A stretch of DNA of 64,000 bases from the NCBI RefSeq assembly GCF_033473495.1, contig NC_088937.1, positions 2,976,001 through 3,040,000 on the forward strand, in the 5' to 3' direction. The notes beneath the pieces were generated by a model. It made no database searches. It was not told where the DNA came from and saw only the letters and a program-made list of their open reading frames with translations. The stretch is from Cercospora beticola. Taxonomy: Eukaryota; Ascomycota; Dothideomycetes; Mycosphaerellales; Mycosphaerellaceae. Shown piece by piece: positions 10,691 through 20,505 of this stretch (position 1 is its first letter; every line of letters starts with the position of its first letter). The position numbers and the translations under genes were made by a program.

Positions 10691-11939
10691 CTAATCCTCA
10701 TCACTGTCCATCAACTCCGCCAACTCCGCCTCCTCCTCCGCAGTCAGCATCCCCTCCCCACCTTTCTTCCCCTTCCCCTCATCCTCATCTTCCTCACCAC
10801 CTTCTACCCTCTTCCTCCTCTCCTCCATCCACTCCTCCATAACCTTCCTCTCCAAACTCCACCCCCTCACCGTCCCATCAATACTCACACTCACAACTTT
10901 CTTTCCCCCTTGCAAAGCAACCAACCCCGTAACCTCCTCAAAATGTCCCTCATAAACACAAATCTCCTTCCCACTTCCGGCATCCCACACTCTCACCTCC
11001 TCATCTCTACACCCCGTGACCACAAGCCCCAAATCCTCGAATGCAAGCACACAACGCACGAAATCCGGATGTTGAAGTGTAGTATCTGCTTCCCAATTCC
11101 GTTCTCGAACAAGATGCTTGGCAGTCTTATCTGCTGATGCAGTCCATAGATCCCCTGAAGAATCGAATTCGAGGGCGTAGATGCTTGTTTCATGCGCGAG
11201 TATTGGGGTTTCCAGGCTCGACGATGCTTCTTTAGCGGAAGATGGAGAGATTTCCCAGCGTCGGATCTCACGGGTTGAACTTGATGAAAAGAGTGTGAGG
11301 TTCGAGCCTGGTGAGGAAGACTCCGATGGGAAGGAAAGAGAATCAATAGCAAATGATGCGAGGGCTTTAGTGTGACCTTTGAGTTTATGGATCGGAGTGG
11401 AAGTTGTGAAATCCCAGATTATGATTGTGGCATCTGCGGCGCCGGAGATGAGTATGGGTTTTCCTTCTAGGGATGTGGCGAGAAGGCATTTGAGGAAGTC
11501 GGTGTGGGCGGACAATTTCTGAGCGCTCCTTTCTGAGGTCTGTTTGCAGAGAGGGATGCCATAGATCGTTTTGTCCCAGCTGCCCGTGAAGAGGGTTTTG
11601 GTGATGGGACAGATCGTTAGGCAAGTCAGTGGTGCGGCACTTCCATCAAAGATTTTGGTGACTTGGCGGCTCTGTGGGATCGCATGTTAGGGGCATAATC
11701 GATGAATATATAGGAAAGACGTTCTTACACACTTCCAGATCTACTCGCTTGACCTCGCCGCCGGCCTCCGCTACGTAAATGGCATTCTCATTGAAAGGGT
11801 CGGCAATTGCTGCGAGGATTTTCGAAGACAACTTGATCGGATCTCCATGCTTGTTCTTCGACTTTGCTGCTTTGCGTTCAGATGTTGCGATGGCTTCGGT
11901 CGTTTGGAAGTAGTGTCCGGGGTCGTTCGATCGTGACAT
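10691..11939 (-). CDS. WD40-repeat protein
   Basis: Two exons: 11733-11939 (69 codons) and 10691-11671, joined through a 61-nt intron with donor GTGTGT and acceptor CACAG. The join reads VDLE then SRQVTKIFDG in frame and gives 395 residues. The protein is a chain of WD40 blades, with visible GH/WD-type motifs such as LFTGSWDKTIYG, SGAADATIIIWD, TASADKTAKHL, GCRDEEVRVWD and VSIDGTVRGWS. It ends in a Lys/Glu-rich tail and LTAEEEAELAELMDS. The family resembles small conserved scaffold WD40 proteins of ascomycetes; a precise orthologue (for example Trm82/WDR4) cannot be claimed. Confidence 0.8.
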
Positions 11940-12632
11940 GATGACGGACGAGGTGCCTTGTCTAGCGTTTGCCCGCCAAGTGAGTGAGGTTTCCGTGTGT
12001 CGAGCTTGAAGTTACACGAGGTGGCGTTGCAGGATAATGGGAGACTCCGCTCGCCTCGTGGCCGCCGAACTGTCGCCGTTTCAGCAGTTCATCAAATGGT
12101 GACCTGTGCGCTATAGGGATTGAGATTAGTCACTGTATTTCTGTTTGCCAAGGCCAGGCGCGGCCGGTGGTTGAAGTTTATCCTGGGCCCGAAAGGCAGA
12201 AGAACCCGGTCGGCGACGCCACATGCAGACGTCGCGTGCAGGCGAGCACGTCGAATCATCACTCCGCGCGCATCCCACTTCGCTGCAGCCGTCACGCCAG
12301 CTGCCAGCCCCAGCCGAGATGATCCTCTCATCAGCAGCAGGAGCCGCGCGCGCTGCTCACGTTACAGCCGGCTGCCGTGCTGCGGACCCAATGGAACCAG
12401 AGCACGCCTAAACTCGGCCGCAGGACCCTCTCTGCCAGCAGCATCCCGAATGGCGCATCTGGGCAACGATGCCACGCGCAGTAGCGGCCATGCTATGCGC
12501 TATACCACGTTCGCTATGCTGCGGCCGCCTTTGACTTTATGAGGCGGGTCGCGACCTCAGCGCATTCTCGCTCGCTTCTCCTCTGCTCTCTTGCTCCCTC
12601 CAGCGTCCATCGCATCGTCCTCAGCCGCAGCG
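11940..12632. other. Divergent promoter region of the WD40 and permease genes
   Basis: GC-rich, with overlapping ORFs on both strands that have no recognisable protein pattern. No gene supported. Confidence 0.5.
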
Positions 12633-14410
12633 ATGGCCTCGGGATCGTCCTCGTCGTCTTCGGCGCAGCCTGCGCATATGGCTACCGAGGATGTCATCAC
12701 GAAGACCCAGGTGTCCCAGAACTCCCGCAACATGACCCAGTTCGATCGCATCGATGATGAGGATTTGGACTATCATGGACACCTCAAGTCGTCGAAAGAG
12801 GATGATCGGGGCTTCACGCGGAATGACCAGAAGGACATGTCCCGTATGGGCAAGAAGCAAGAGCTGCGGCGGAATTTCAGAGGCTTGTCGACAATTGCCT
12901 TTGTGGTCATCCTGCAGGGTACATGGGAGGTGTTGCTTGCAGCCTCATACCAGGGCATGTATAGCGGAGGGTTGGCAGGGCTGTTCTGGTCCTATGTTTG
13001 GACCTTTTGCGGCTTCTCGCTTGTGGTTGTCAGTTTGGCTGAGATGGCTTCCATGGCACCGACGTCGGGCGGACAGGTGAGTCGAACTCTCCGGTGTAGA
13101 ATGATAACCTTATCTGAGCGAACACTAATCTGTGAATAGTACCATTGGTATGTTCTTGTGAAATATTGTTGCCGGCCATGGACTGACTTTGTAGGGTTTC
13201 TGAATTCGCGCCTGCCAAATACCAGAAGCTGCTTTCATACTTCACCGGTTGGATGAGCACACTCTCGTGGCAGGCCGGCACAGCGTCCGGCCCCTTCTTG
13301 GTTGGTACTATGATTCAAAGCGTGGCCGCGATCAACAATCCGTCCTACGCAGGAACAAATTGGCAAGGAACGTTGTGTGTCTGGGCTATCACGATCCTTG
13401 TCCTATTCGCCAACGTATATGGTGGAAACGCCATGCCGGTGTTCCAGAACCTCATGCTCATCTTGCACGTCTTTGGCTTCCTCACAATCATTGTCTGCAT
13501 CTGGGTCCTGGCTCCTCGAAATGCCGCGAGCGTTGTCTTCACCGAATTTTACAATGGCGGTGACTGGCAGACCATGGGTCTCGCACTCATGGTTGGCCAG
13601 ATCTCTGCAATTTACGCTTGTATTTGTTCCGACGCGGCCGCTCACATGTCCGAAGAGATCAAGGACGCGAGTGTTACGGTACCCAGGGCCATGATCGGAT
13701 CCTACGTGTTGAACGGTGGTCTCGGCATCATCTTCCTGGTTACATTCCTCTTCTCGGTCGTGGACCTGGAAGGTGCACTAGAGGCCGACTATCCTTTCCT
13801 CTACGTCTTCCAGAACGCATTTTCGATCCAGGCCGTGAACGCACTGAGCTCGATCGTCATTATCCTGATCTTTGCTGGAACACTGTCCTACAACCTCTCC
13901 ACCTCGCGACAAACATGGTCGTTTGCTCGTGACAACGGACTCCCTTTCTCTGGCTGGATCAGCAAGGTCAACACAAAGCTCGAAGTCCCCGCGAATGCAG
14001 TCATCGTGACTTGCGCCTTCACGATTGTTCTCTCGTTCATCAACTTCGGCTCGGACGTGGCCTTCAACGCCATCATCTCGCTGAACCTGGTATCCCTGAT
14101 GATCACCTATCAAGTGTCCATCGCATGCGTGCTGTACAGACGAGTCTATCAACCCGAGTTGTTGCCAAAAGCAAGATGGAGTCTTGGAAAGTATGGCGTT
14201 GCCATTAATATTGGCGGACTTGCATACTCGAGCTTCGCCTTCTTCTGGTGTTTCTGGCCGAACATTCGCAACCCTTCGCTTGTGGACTTCAATTGGTCGG
14301 TTCTTATGTTTGTCGTTGTTGGATTGATCGCCGCGATAGATTGGGTGGTCAGAGCCAGGCATGTCTATACGGGGCCTGTGGTTCTTGTCGAAGGGTTTAG
14401 AGATTACTGA
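12633..14410 (+). CDS. APC-family amino acid/choline permease
   Basis: A 555-residue permease from three exons: 12633-13076, 13140-13147 (only 8 nt) and 13195-14410. The introns are 63 nt (GTGAGT...AATAG) and 47 nt (GTATGT...TGTAG). Joining them restores the strongly conserved GGQYHWVSEFAP of fungal AAT-type transporters, which supports the microexon. The N-terminus is Ser-rich and cytosolic. TM1 starts at GLSTIAFVVILQGTWE and is followed by about 11 more hydrophobic helices, with AHMSEEIKDAS VPRAM-type loops typical of the Hnm1/Uga4/GabA group. Substrate (choline, GABA or another amine) cannot be read from sequence. The upstream in-frame 12591 codon is TTG, so ATG 12633 is chosen. Confidence 0.88.
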
Positions 14411-14556
14411 GCTAGAATTTGGCAGTGAATGTTGAAGCATAGGGCTTCCGTCCTCCGACGTGCCCTCCTTTCGGGCATCTAGCTCCGATTTCTGCTTCTC
14501 TATTTGTTCCTCGTGCCTACACACTCGACACTCGCAGTGCAAGTCGGCTTGACAAG

Positions 14557-14780
14557 ATGGCTAACACGCACAGCGGACAGGATGCCGCAACTTCGTCGAC
14601 ATCGGTTGGTAACAATCGTAGAGCTCGCTTGATTCGATGCTAATTACCCCCTAGTCGAACACCACGCAACCCTCATTCGACAACAGATTCCCTCCATCCA
14701 ACCCCTACATCGCCTTTCAACTCGCCTTCATGGACAAACAAGGCGGCAAAGCTCGATTCGTTCGTATCCCTCTTCCCTGA
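14557..14780 (+). CDS. Possible two-exon small protein
   Basis: An ATG at 14557 opens 16 codons ending DAATSSTS. A 50-nt intron (14605-14654, acceptor CCCCCTAG, branch-like GCTAAT) would then join to a Pro/Phe-rich exon that includes FDNRFPPSNPYIAFQLAFMD and stops at 14780, giving 57 residues. The donor for this frame is the poor GTTGGT. The better GTAACA four bases on puts exon 2 in a different, longer frame. The product is not recognised. Confidence 0.3.
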
Positions 14781-14864
14781 CCAACATCTCACCCATCCCC
14801 CTCTCGAGTAAGCCCCCATCTGACAATCCCTCAGGCGCATCCCTTCCTAACCTTCGACACAACA

Positions 14865-15779
14865 ATGCCCCACACCATCAGAAAAGTGCTTCGAAACCGC
14901 TACTTCATGCACCTCCTCCAAAACATCTTCTCCCGCCTCTCCCGCCGCCAACTCCTCGTCATCGAACGCGTTTGCAAATTCTGGCAAGAAGTTCTCATCT
15001 ACTATTCGCCGAATTTGGAGGAGTGGTTGTTTTACAGCGCTGTTGAGAAGCGGACGGTTTGTGTTTTTGAGACGAATGAGCAGAAGAACGTTCCTGTTCC
15101 TTCTACCCCTTCTTCTGCTTTCTCGGATTACGAGTTCGAAACACTACGACTCGTTGATAGGATTTCAGGGACTGTTGGACCGCTCTGCGTGCTCAGAGAA
15201 AAGGAAAATGGGAAGGAGGGGAAGATGTTCTATGGTGTGGAAACGAAACAGAATCCTTATCTCCTGAGGCCGATCAAGTACACGCCAAATTTCCTGTACA
15301 GCGGGCTGAAGTTCTCGTATCAGATCTTCTCTGGAACGAGGTTTACCATTCCGACGGAGACTTTGGTTGAGATTCGGGATTTTGGGTTGGCGGACAGTCG
15401 GATGGGGATGTTTTTGACTCAGCCTCCGGTTTGTGAGGTGAGGGTCAGCGTACTTGATCCTTTTGGTGGGGATGGCGAGGGCGGCATGAGCAATACGAAG
15501 AAGAAGAAGGAAAAGAAAGGAGAAGATGAAGCTGTTGAGCCGAGTGTGAGGGATTTGGTTGTGAGAGAGGAGGAAGGTGTGAGGTTGAAGCATCTCATCA
15601 GGGACATTGGGCCGGATTTAGTGCAGAGGAGATTTGAAGAGTGGACGGTTTCGATTTTGGTCGGGAAGGGAAGTTTGGTCGGTGGAGAGACGGCTGTGTT
15701 TCTCAAGGAAATGGATAAGACAGAAGCGGATGAGCGAGGACTGTTGGAGAGGATTACGGATGAGATGGAGTTGGATTGA
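14865..15779 (+). CDS. F-box-like protein
   Basis: A 304-residue ORF. Residues about 15-45 (FMHLLQNIFSRLSRRQLLVIER, then VCKFWQEVL) fit an F-box with a leading variable segment. The rest has no recognised domain and includes a lysine run (KKKKEKK) around residue 208. F-box proteins of this lineage-specific type are very numerous in Mycosphaerellales and usually lack known targets. It is convergent with the putative minus-strand hairpin RNA that ends about 400 bases downstream. Confidence 0.55.
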   Translation: MPHTIRKVLRNRYFMHLLQNIFSRLSRRQLLVIERVCKFWQEVLIYYSPNLEEWLFYSAVEKRTVCVFETNEQKNVPVPSTPSSAFSDYEFETLRLVDRISGTVGPLCVLREKENGKEGKMFYGVETKQNPYLLRPIKYTPNFLYSGLKFSYQIFSGTRFTIPTETLVEIRDFGLADSRMGMFLTQPPVCEVRVSVLDPFGGDGEGGMSNTKKKKEKKGEDEAVEPSVRDLVVREEEGVRLKHLIRDIGPDLVQRRFEEWTVSILVGKGSLVGGETAVFLKEMDKTEADERGLLERITDEMELD

Positions 15780-16160
15780 GGTTTAACCCAGATGAGATTG
15801 CTTCACTAAGTTGGCTGAGAGATGGATACTGTTCTACTTTCGGGGTCTAGAAGATGTGTGAAAGACGGAGAACAGTGGTGCGATATTGTGTCGCCGATGG
15901 CGACCTGCACAAAGGTCTTACACTGAGAGCGATGGCCGAGACTCATCCCATAAGGGCACTTTGTATAAGTTACGATACTGAATTCAAGAAGCATAGCAAG
16001 CAGGCGATGATCAGAAGACTCACAGTAGTCACTGAGCTTCCAAGGAATGTCACAAGTGAAGATCTGAAATTCATTGAATATAATAATACATTTCCCCCCA
16101 TCTCAGTCACAGACAGAAGATTCCGAGTGTAGAAGAAAATTCCACCGCTTACGACTCCAG
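15780..16160. other. Intergenic region between the F-box gene and the hairpin array
   Basis: No supported gene and no clear hairpin of the array type. Confidence 0.5.
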
Positions 16161-18090
16161 GCCGCCACCAGTGGATTTCAGGCACCAGGCCCCAATAATA
16201 ATACAATCAAGAGAAAAGAGAAGAGAAAGTTCCCCAAGCCGACTCCGACGCACAGCATCATCGTCCCCTAAAGCTGCCATCCAGCGGCATTCCAGTCCAA
16301 GACACCAGGTCTCGGTAAGAGAAGTAAAGAAGTCAGAAGATGAAATACCAGAGAAGTCACCAGTGATTCTTCAGCATGATGAACGAGCCAGTCATCCATC
16401 GGAATGTATTTTGTGCTTTGTGTTTCATTTTGAACGTGTGAAGTCGCCAACCAGCGGCGATGATAGAATGGTGCCCAAATCACCAGGATCTGGACATCAC
16501 AGTCCGAAACGAGCCAGTCATTCGTCCTTGGAGAAGAAGATCAAAAGTCCATCGCTAGCCGGTAGTGATGAACAACGATCAAGACACCAGTGTCTCATCG
16601 TGGTAAACAGTAGGGGGATGTGAATCCGACGAGCCGGTCGCCAGGTGTTGTTTCGTCATCTTTCTGATAAACACCATCCAGTAGCGTTCTTCGAAGTCCG
16701 AGATACCAGAACTTGGACCCGGATTGAGTTGAAAGGAGTGGACTGAAGAAAGCCACCAGGGCAGAGTCCAAGCAGACGAGACTAGCCCGATCGCTGTGAA
16801 ATCGAAGTGGTGGAGAATTGCCAACCAGCGGCGATGTTCCCAGTCACAAGAGACACCAGGCCTCGTGGACGAAAGAGAAGAAAGGCCTCCAGGGCTGTAA
16901 CAAAATACGCAAAGTCCAGCTCGCATAAAGTCATAATCGTCGTTGGTCTCGTAGTTACTATCCAGTAGCAACTTGGCAAAAAGAGACACCAGGTCTCGAG
17001 AGAGGGAAGAAACAAGTAAGCATATAACCACCTGGGCCACATGATCATCGCGATAGCCAGATCGCTTGGATAAATGAGATTGCTATCCGGTAGCGAACCT
17101 CGTGCACTGGGAAGACACCCGGTCTCCAGTGAGATGAGAAGGAGTAGCCTCCAGGGCAGGATTCAAGATCGACGAACCAGTCATCGATCTTGTAGTGTAC
17201 AACGACGCTGCCAGCCAGTGACAGTGCCGCTTGGTAGGCAGAGTCGCCGGGACTTCTGCACAAAAAGTCACGAACCAGTCGTTTCTTGAAGATCGTGTCG
17301 TCATGAGAATCGCAGTCCAGCCACAATCGTCCAGCTCATAACATCGTAAGAAGAAGAAGAAGCATATCGTCGCCTGGACCATATCTTCATCGAAGGACAA
17401 TCCAGTCGTCCAGCTCAGTCATAAAATTCGTAAAGTTCGCCATCCAGTAGCTTCGTTGCATGTCACATCTCATCGAAAATCGCTATCCAGTAGCGATTCC
17501 ATCAGGTCGTGATAGAAAAGAGACACCAGTTCTCATTCGTCAAATCCATCGGAGAAGAAGTAGAAATTTCCAAGGAGCGTAGAAGCCACCAGGGCTGATC
17601 TGTCGTTCATCTTCGCTCGTGGCAATTCGTAATCTTCGTGAAGGTAGATGCTAGCCAGTAGCATTTCGTGTATTCGTTAGGTCGTTAGGGTCGTTAACAT
17701 GAGGCGCCGGGCCTTCATGATGTTTTTGACAAAGGAGATTCGTGATGTGAAAGGAGTGGAAGTGGTCGTTATGGTGTCGTTGTCGTAAAGATTCGTCTTG
17801 TGTGTCGTTGTCGAGTATCGTGAATGTGATTGTGGAGGAGGCGAGAGATCCGGGGTCGATGTTCGATGTTTGTTTCCGGCAAGGTTTGTCTGTCGTCGAT
17901 GCATTTCGTAGCAATTGACAGGCGAGGATCTGCAGCTGGTGGAAAGGATCATTTTAGGTCTTGATACGGCTCCTGTGCCATGGTCGAGTGTGGCCAGGCC
18001 CATGCTTCCCCATCAACATATGAGGAGTAGCATCCAGGGCTGATGTGGCATCGATGCTGGAAATCGAGGCACCGGCCTCGGTTGCGCAGT
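16160..18090 (-). ncRNA. Array of 25 or more CNGG-loop hairpins (Smaug/Vts1-type elements)
   Basis: On the plus strand the pattern is stem, N-CCNG, matching stem. On the minus strand the loop therefore starts CNGG. Clear examples, as arms with minus-strand loop: 16550-16570 CATCGCTA/TAGTGATG, CCGGC; 16582-16595 AGACA/TGTCT, CTGG; 16696-16718 GTCCGAG/CTTGGAC plus a T-A closing pair, CTGGT; 16953-16973 AGTTACTA/TAGCAACT with one mismatch, CTGGA; 16983-16997 GAGAC/GTCTC, CTGGT; 17050-17065 GCGAT/ATCGC, CTGGCT; 17080-17096 TTGCTA/TAGCGA, CCGGA; 17105-17131 CACTGG+AGAC/GTCT+CCAGTG, CGGGT; 17164-17192 twelve-base arms with one mismatch, CTGGT; 17238-17259 GCAGAGTC, CCGGC; 17478-17498 AATCGCTA/TAGCGATT, CTGGA; 17584-17596 AGCC/GGCT, CTGGT; 17646-17666 AGATGCTA/TAGCATTT, CTGGC; 17698-17719 CATGAGGC with one bulge, CCGGC; 18062-18083 AATCGAGG/CCTCGGTT, CCGGTG. 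Others with 3-6 bp stems lie between. There is no long consistent ORF. Smaug and Vts1 SAM domains are known to bind hairpins with CNGG(N) loops whatever the stem sequence. Transcription is inferred, not seen. Confidence 0.75.
16270..17670. repeat. Diverged ~130-bp higher-order repeat underlying the hairpin array
   Basis: Hairpins of the same stem class recur about every 130 bases. GAGAC-type stems occur near 16582, 16850, 16983, 17113 and 17520. GCTA/TAGC-type stems occur near 16552, 16676, 16955, 17081, 17480 and 17648. AGCC/GGC-type stems occur near 16752, 16884, 17147 and 17584. CGA..TC-type stems occur near 16383, 16510, 16630, 17171 and 17271. The usual order within a unit on the plus strand is GCTA class, GAGAC class, AGCC class, CGA class. 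This looks like an old tandem repeat whose units have diverged while pairing was kept. Confidence 0.6.
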
Positions 18091-20505
18091 GTTCCAGCGG
18101 AATGGGATGGCAAGAGACAGTGCTCGAGGAGGTATGGGTGTTGTAGTGTTGAAGATATGGCCCGGACGTGCTCAGGTGAAGTCTGCAGCGGAAGCTGAGA
18201 GTGCAAATGCCACAGTGGAGCCAGCCACTGCAGTAAACGCCATGATGAATGAAAAGATGAAGGAGTGGAAGAAAGCTGATTAGGCTTTGCAGCTGCTGTT
18301 GCTGCTGCTGATGAGATGTTGGGATTGAGGAGAAATTCGTCCTTCTTAAATGTCTGAATCTGTCTCCTTGCGATGCTATCACACCATCGCGGTGCATGTT
18401 GTCGGCGTTTCTATACTTGGCTTGTGCCTCAAGCCTTTCCATAGAACTTACCTTGTCGCTGTCGTGATGGCCCAGGAGACAACTAAGTGACCTATCAGGT
18501 GGTAGCATCAAAGCATACAGACCCCACCGGAGGCACATGACAGGCCGAGCAACAGAGACAGCCCAGAAGCATTCACTCCACCAGTGCTGCGATAGCTCCT
18601 GGGCATGCTGGATCCTCCGAACTAATTATGGATACAATCTGTTGTTACAGAGTAGCCCACGTGGAGTAGTATGGCACGCCGAAGCATACGGCCGACTACT
18701 TGCGCTTGCCTCTTTTGGGGATATGAAGTTCCGGTAAGGCTGTGTTGGAAGGATGTTTCCCAAGGCGAGCGTCGGTTCAGATGATAATAACGCCGTCGCC
18801 GAGAACGTCAGGTTCGCAACAATCGAATCGTGCTTATTGATTTCAGCGTACTCCAGCGCAGAGCAGTACGTCATGTACTGGAGTTGATGCTCGCACACCG
18901 AGCTGGCGCTTTTCGGCATGACACAAGGATCTCCACAGATCTCATGCTTTGACCTCGTGCCTTATCGAAAGAGCCGCCAGCTAGGCATATGTGCAGATTG
19001 AGGCTCTGGTCAGGCACGCGATGCGCAAAGCCCAAAGTCCATCGGACGCCGTCCGATCGCGCCATGCCAGGAATGTGATAGAGCAACTGGAAATGTGTCG
19101 AACGGAAGATCCGATGAAACGTCCTTGGCTCGAAAGTACCGGGGAGCGGCGATAATGCCAAGGTAGACCTAAGTCCATGGTCATAACTTGATGTAAATGG
19201 AGTAACACAGAGGTGATGCCAAGCCTGAAGTGAAAGCGCCGAGCTAGTGTATGGCAGAGGATTTTCGCCGACACAGCTGTAGACGCTTCCGCTCCTCCAC
19301 TGTCCGTTTCTGTTAGCTGATATCTTAGACGGAGTCGCCCACTGAACAATGCTGCAGCTGTGAATTGGTCATGCGTGCTCGCGTATCTTGAGTTGATCTG
19401 CGGTCATGTGCAGATCTCTGGAGATATTCGGCCGCTTCTATAGGTCTCACATGTACGGCGTCCTAATGACTGCTCGCACGGTCCTATGTGTGTGCTCGTC
19501 GAGTCCCTGCCTCCAACAAGGCACTCGGTGTACCTACTGCTTCAGACTGTCAGCAAGCTACAGTGTCAGCGATATTGTTCGATAGATACACAGCCACGCG
19601 GCACTATTTGCGGTGAGTCCAAGCAGCACGAAGTGTTTGCAATCTGAGTCGCACTTCGGAGCGGGAGACCTCAGCACGCGATTACATGCGGCTCCTTCTG
19701 TGCACGCCTCACGTGGAGTGTGCGTGCAAGCCAAAGCGCTTTGTTCGGCGAAAACGCCGGCACGCCGAGCAGCCTCCGCCGTGACGTGAAGCGTTTGAAG
19801 AGGGCTCCGGCGCTATGATGCCGAGCTCGGTGGCTCACGGATACTTCATCATTGCAGGAGCAACTTCCTTCGCATTCGAGTCGGAATGTTGCCTTTTGCA
19901 TTGGTCTATGAACCGCCCAGACTGGGTGGACTTGGGACGGAGCCAGAAACAGTGAAACCGTGCCGTGTCGCGAAGCTGGTGCAATTTCTTCGGGCTGGCG
20001 GTAAGCACATGATGTTATGTCTTCTCTCGGATGATGGACTGTATGCTTAGTCAATTGCGTGGTAGACGGTGCAGAGTGTGAGGAAGGAAAGGAGTGCATG
20101 TCGTCTGGAGGAGAAATGAGCTAGAGTGACACAAGCTTTCCCGTGACTCCGGAATGGCATGGGTGTGATGGACGACAGTACTGTAGGGAGAGCAGTAGTA
20201 AATGACAGACCGTAGAAGCATTGAACAGATCTGCCTCGTCGCTGATTAACAGCTGCCGTGTGTGCATGGTGCGATGGTCTGGAGTCAATGGGAAGAGGAG
20301 TTATGGTGATGCCTGGCGAGCGCGGTGATCATCGTCATCGCTCGACACGCGCCACACCTGTGCCCCGCCGCAGCAGCAGGCGCTCGTCTGGTACAAAGAC
20401 ATCAACTCCACCATCGCGTGTACTGTACCGTAGACCAGCGTGACATGTGATCACTGTCGTTCTATCCTCAGGCAAGTAACACACCGGTCACCTGCAGCAG
20501 GAACG
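18091..20505. other. Gene-poor region
   Basis: No gene that I can support in 2.4 kb. Minus-strand codons 18243 to 18175 encode a 23-residue peptide resembling a bare signal peptide (MAFTAVAGSTVAFALSASAA), followed by a stop. A 194-codon minus ORF (17954-18538) with a short Gln run overlaps it in another frame. Either could be a leader of the hairpin RNA or a decayed secreted-protein gene. Confidence 0.4.

Noticed and set aside
13778..14542. 254-codon minus-strand ORF opposite the permease.
   Set aside because: Complete antisense overlap with a conserved transporter gene; charged composition typical of reverse-complement shadows.
16171..17400. Protein-coding repeats in the hairpin tract (plus-strand SP-rich ORF 16171-16623; minus-strand ORFs 16579-17040 and 17045-17326 with RPGV/DW-like peptides).
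   Set aside because: No frame stays open across units, and the conserved property is stem pairing with a constant loop, which coding repeats would not produce.
16160..18090. CRISPR array.
   Set aside because: Eukaryotic context, no identical direct repeats with unique spacers, no cas genes; the common element is a loop within variable palindromes.
17954..18538. 194-codon minus-strand ORF with a Gln run.
   Set aside because: No domain or convincing composition, and it overlaps the right end of the hairpin array; kept only as a note.
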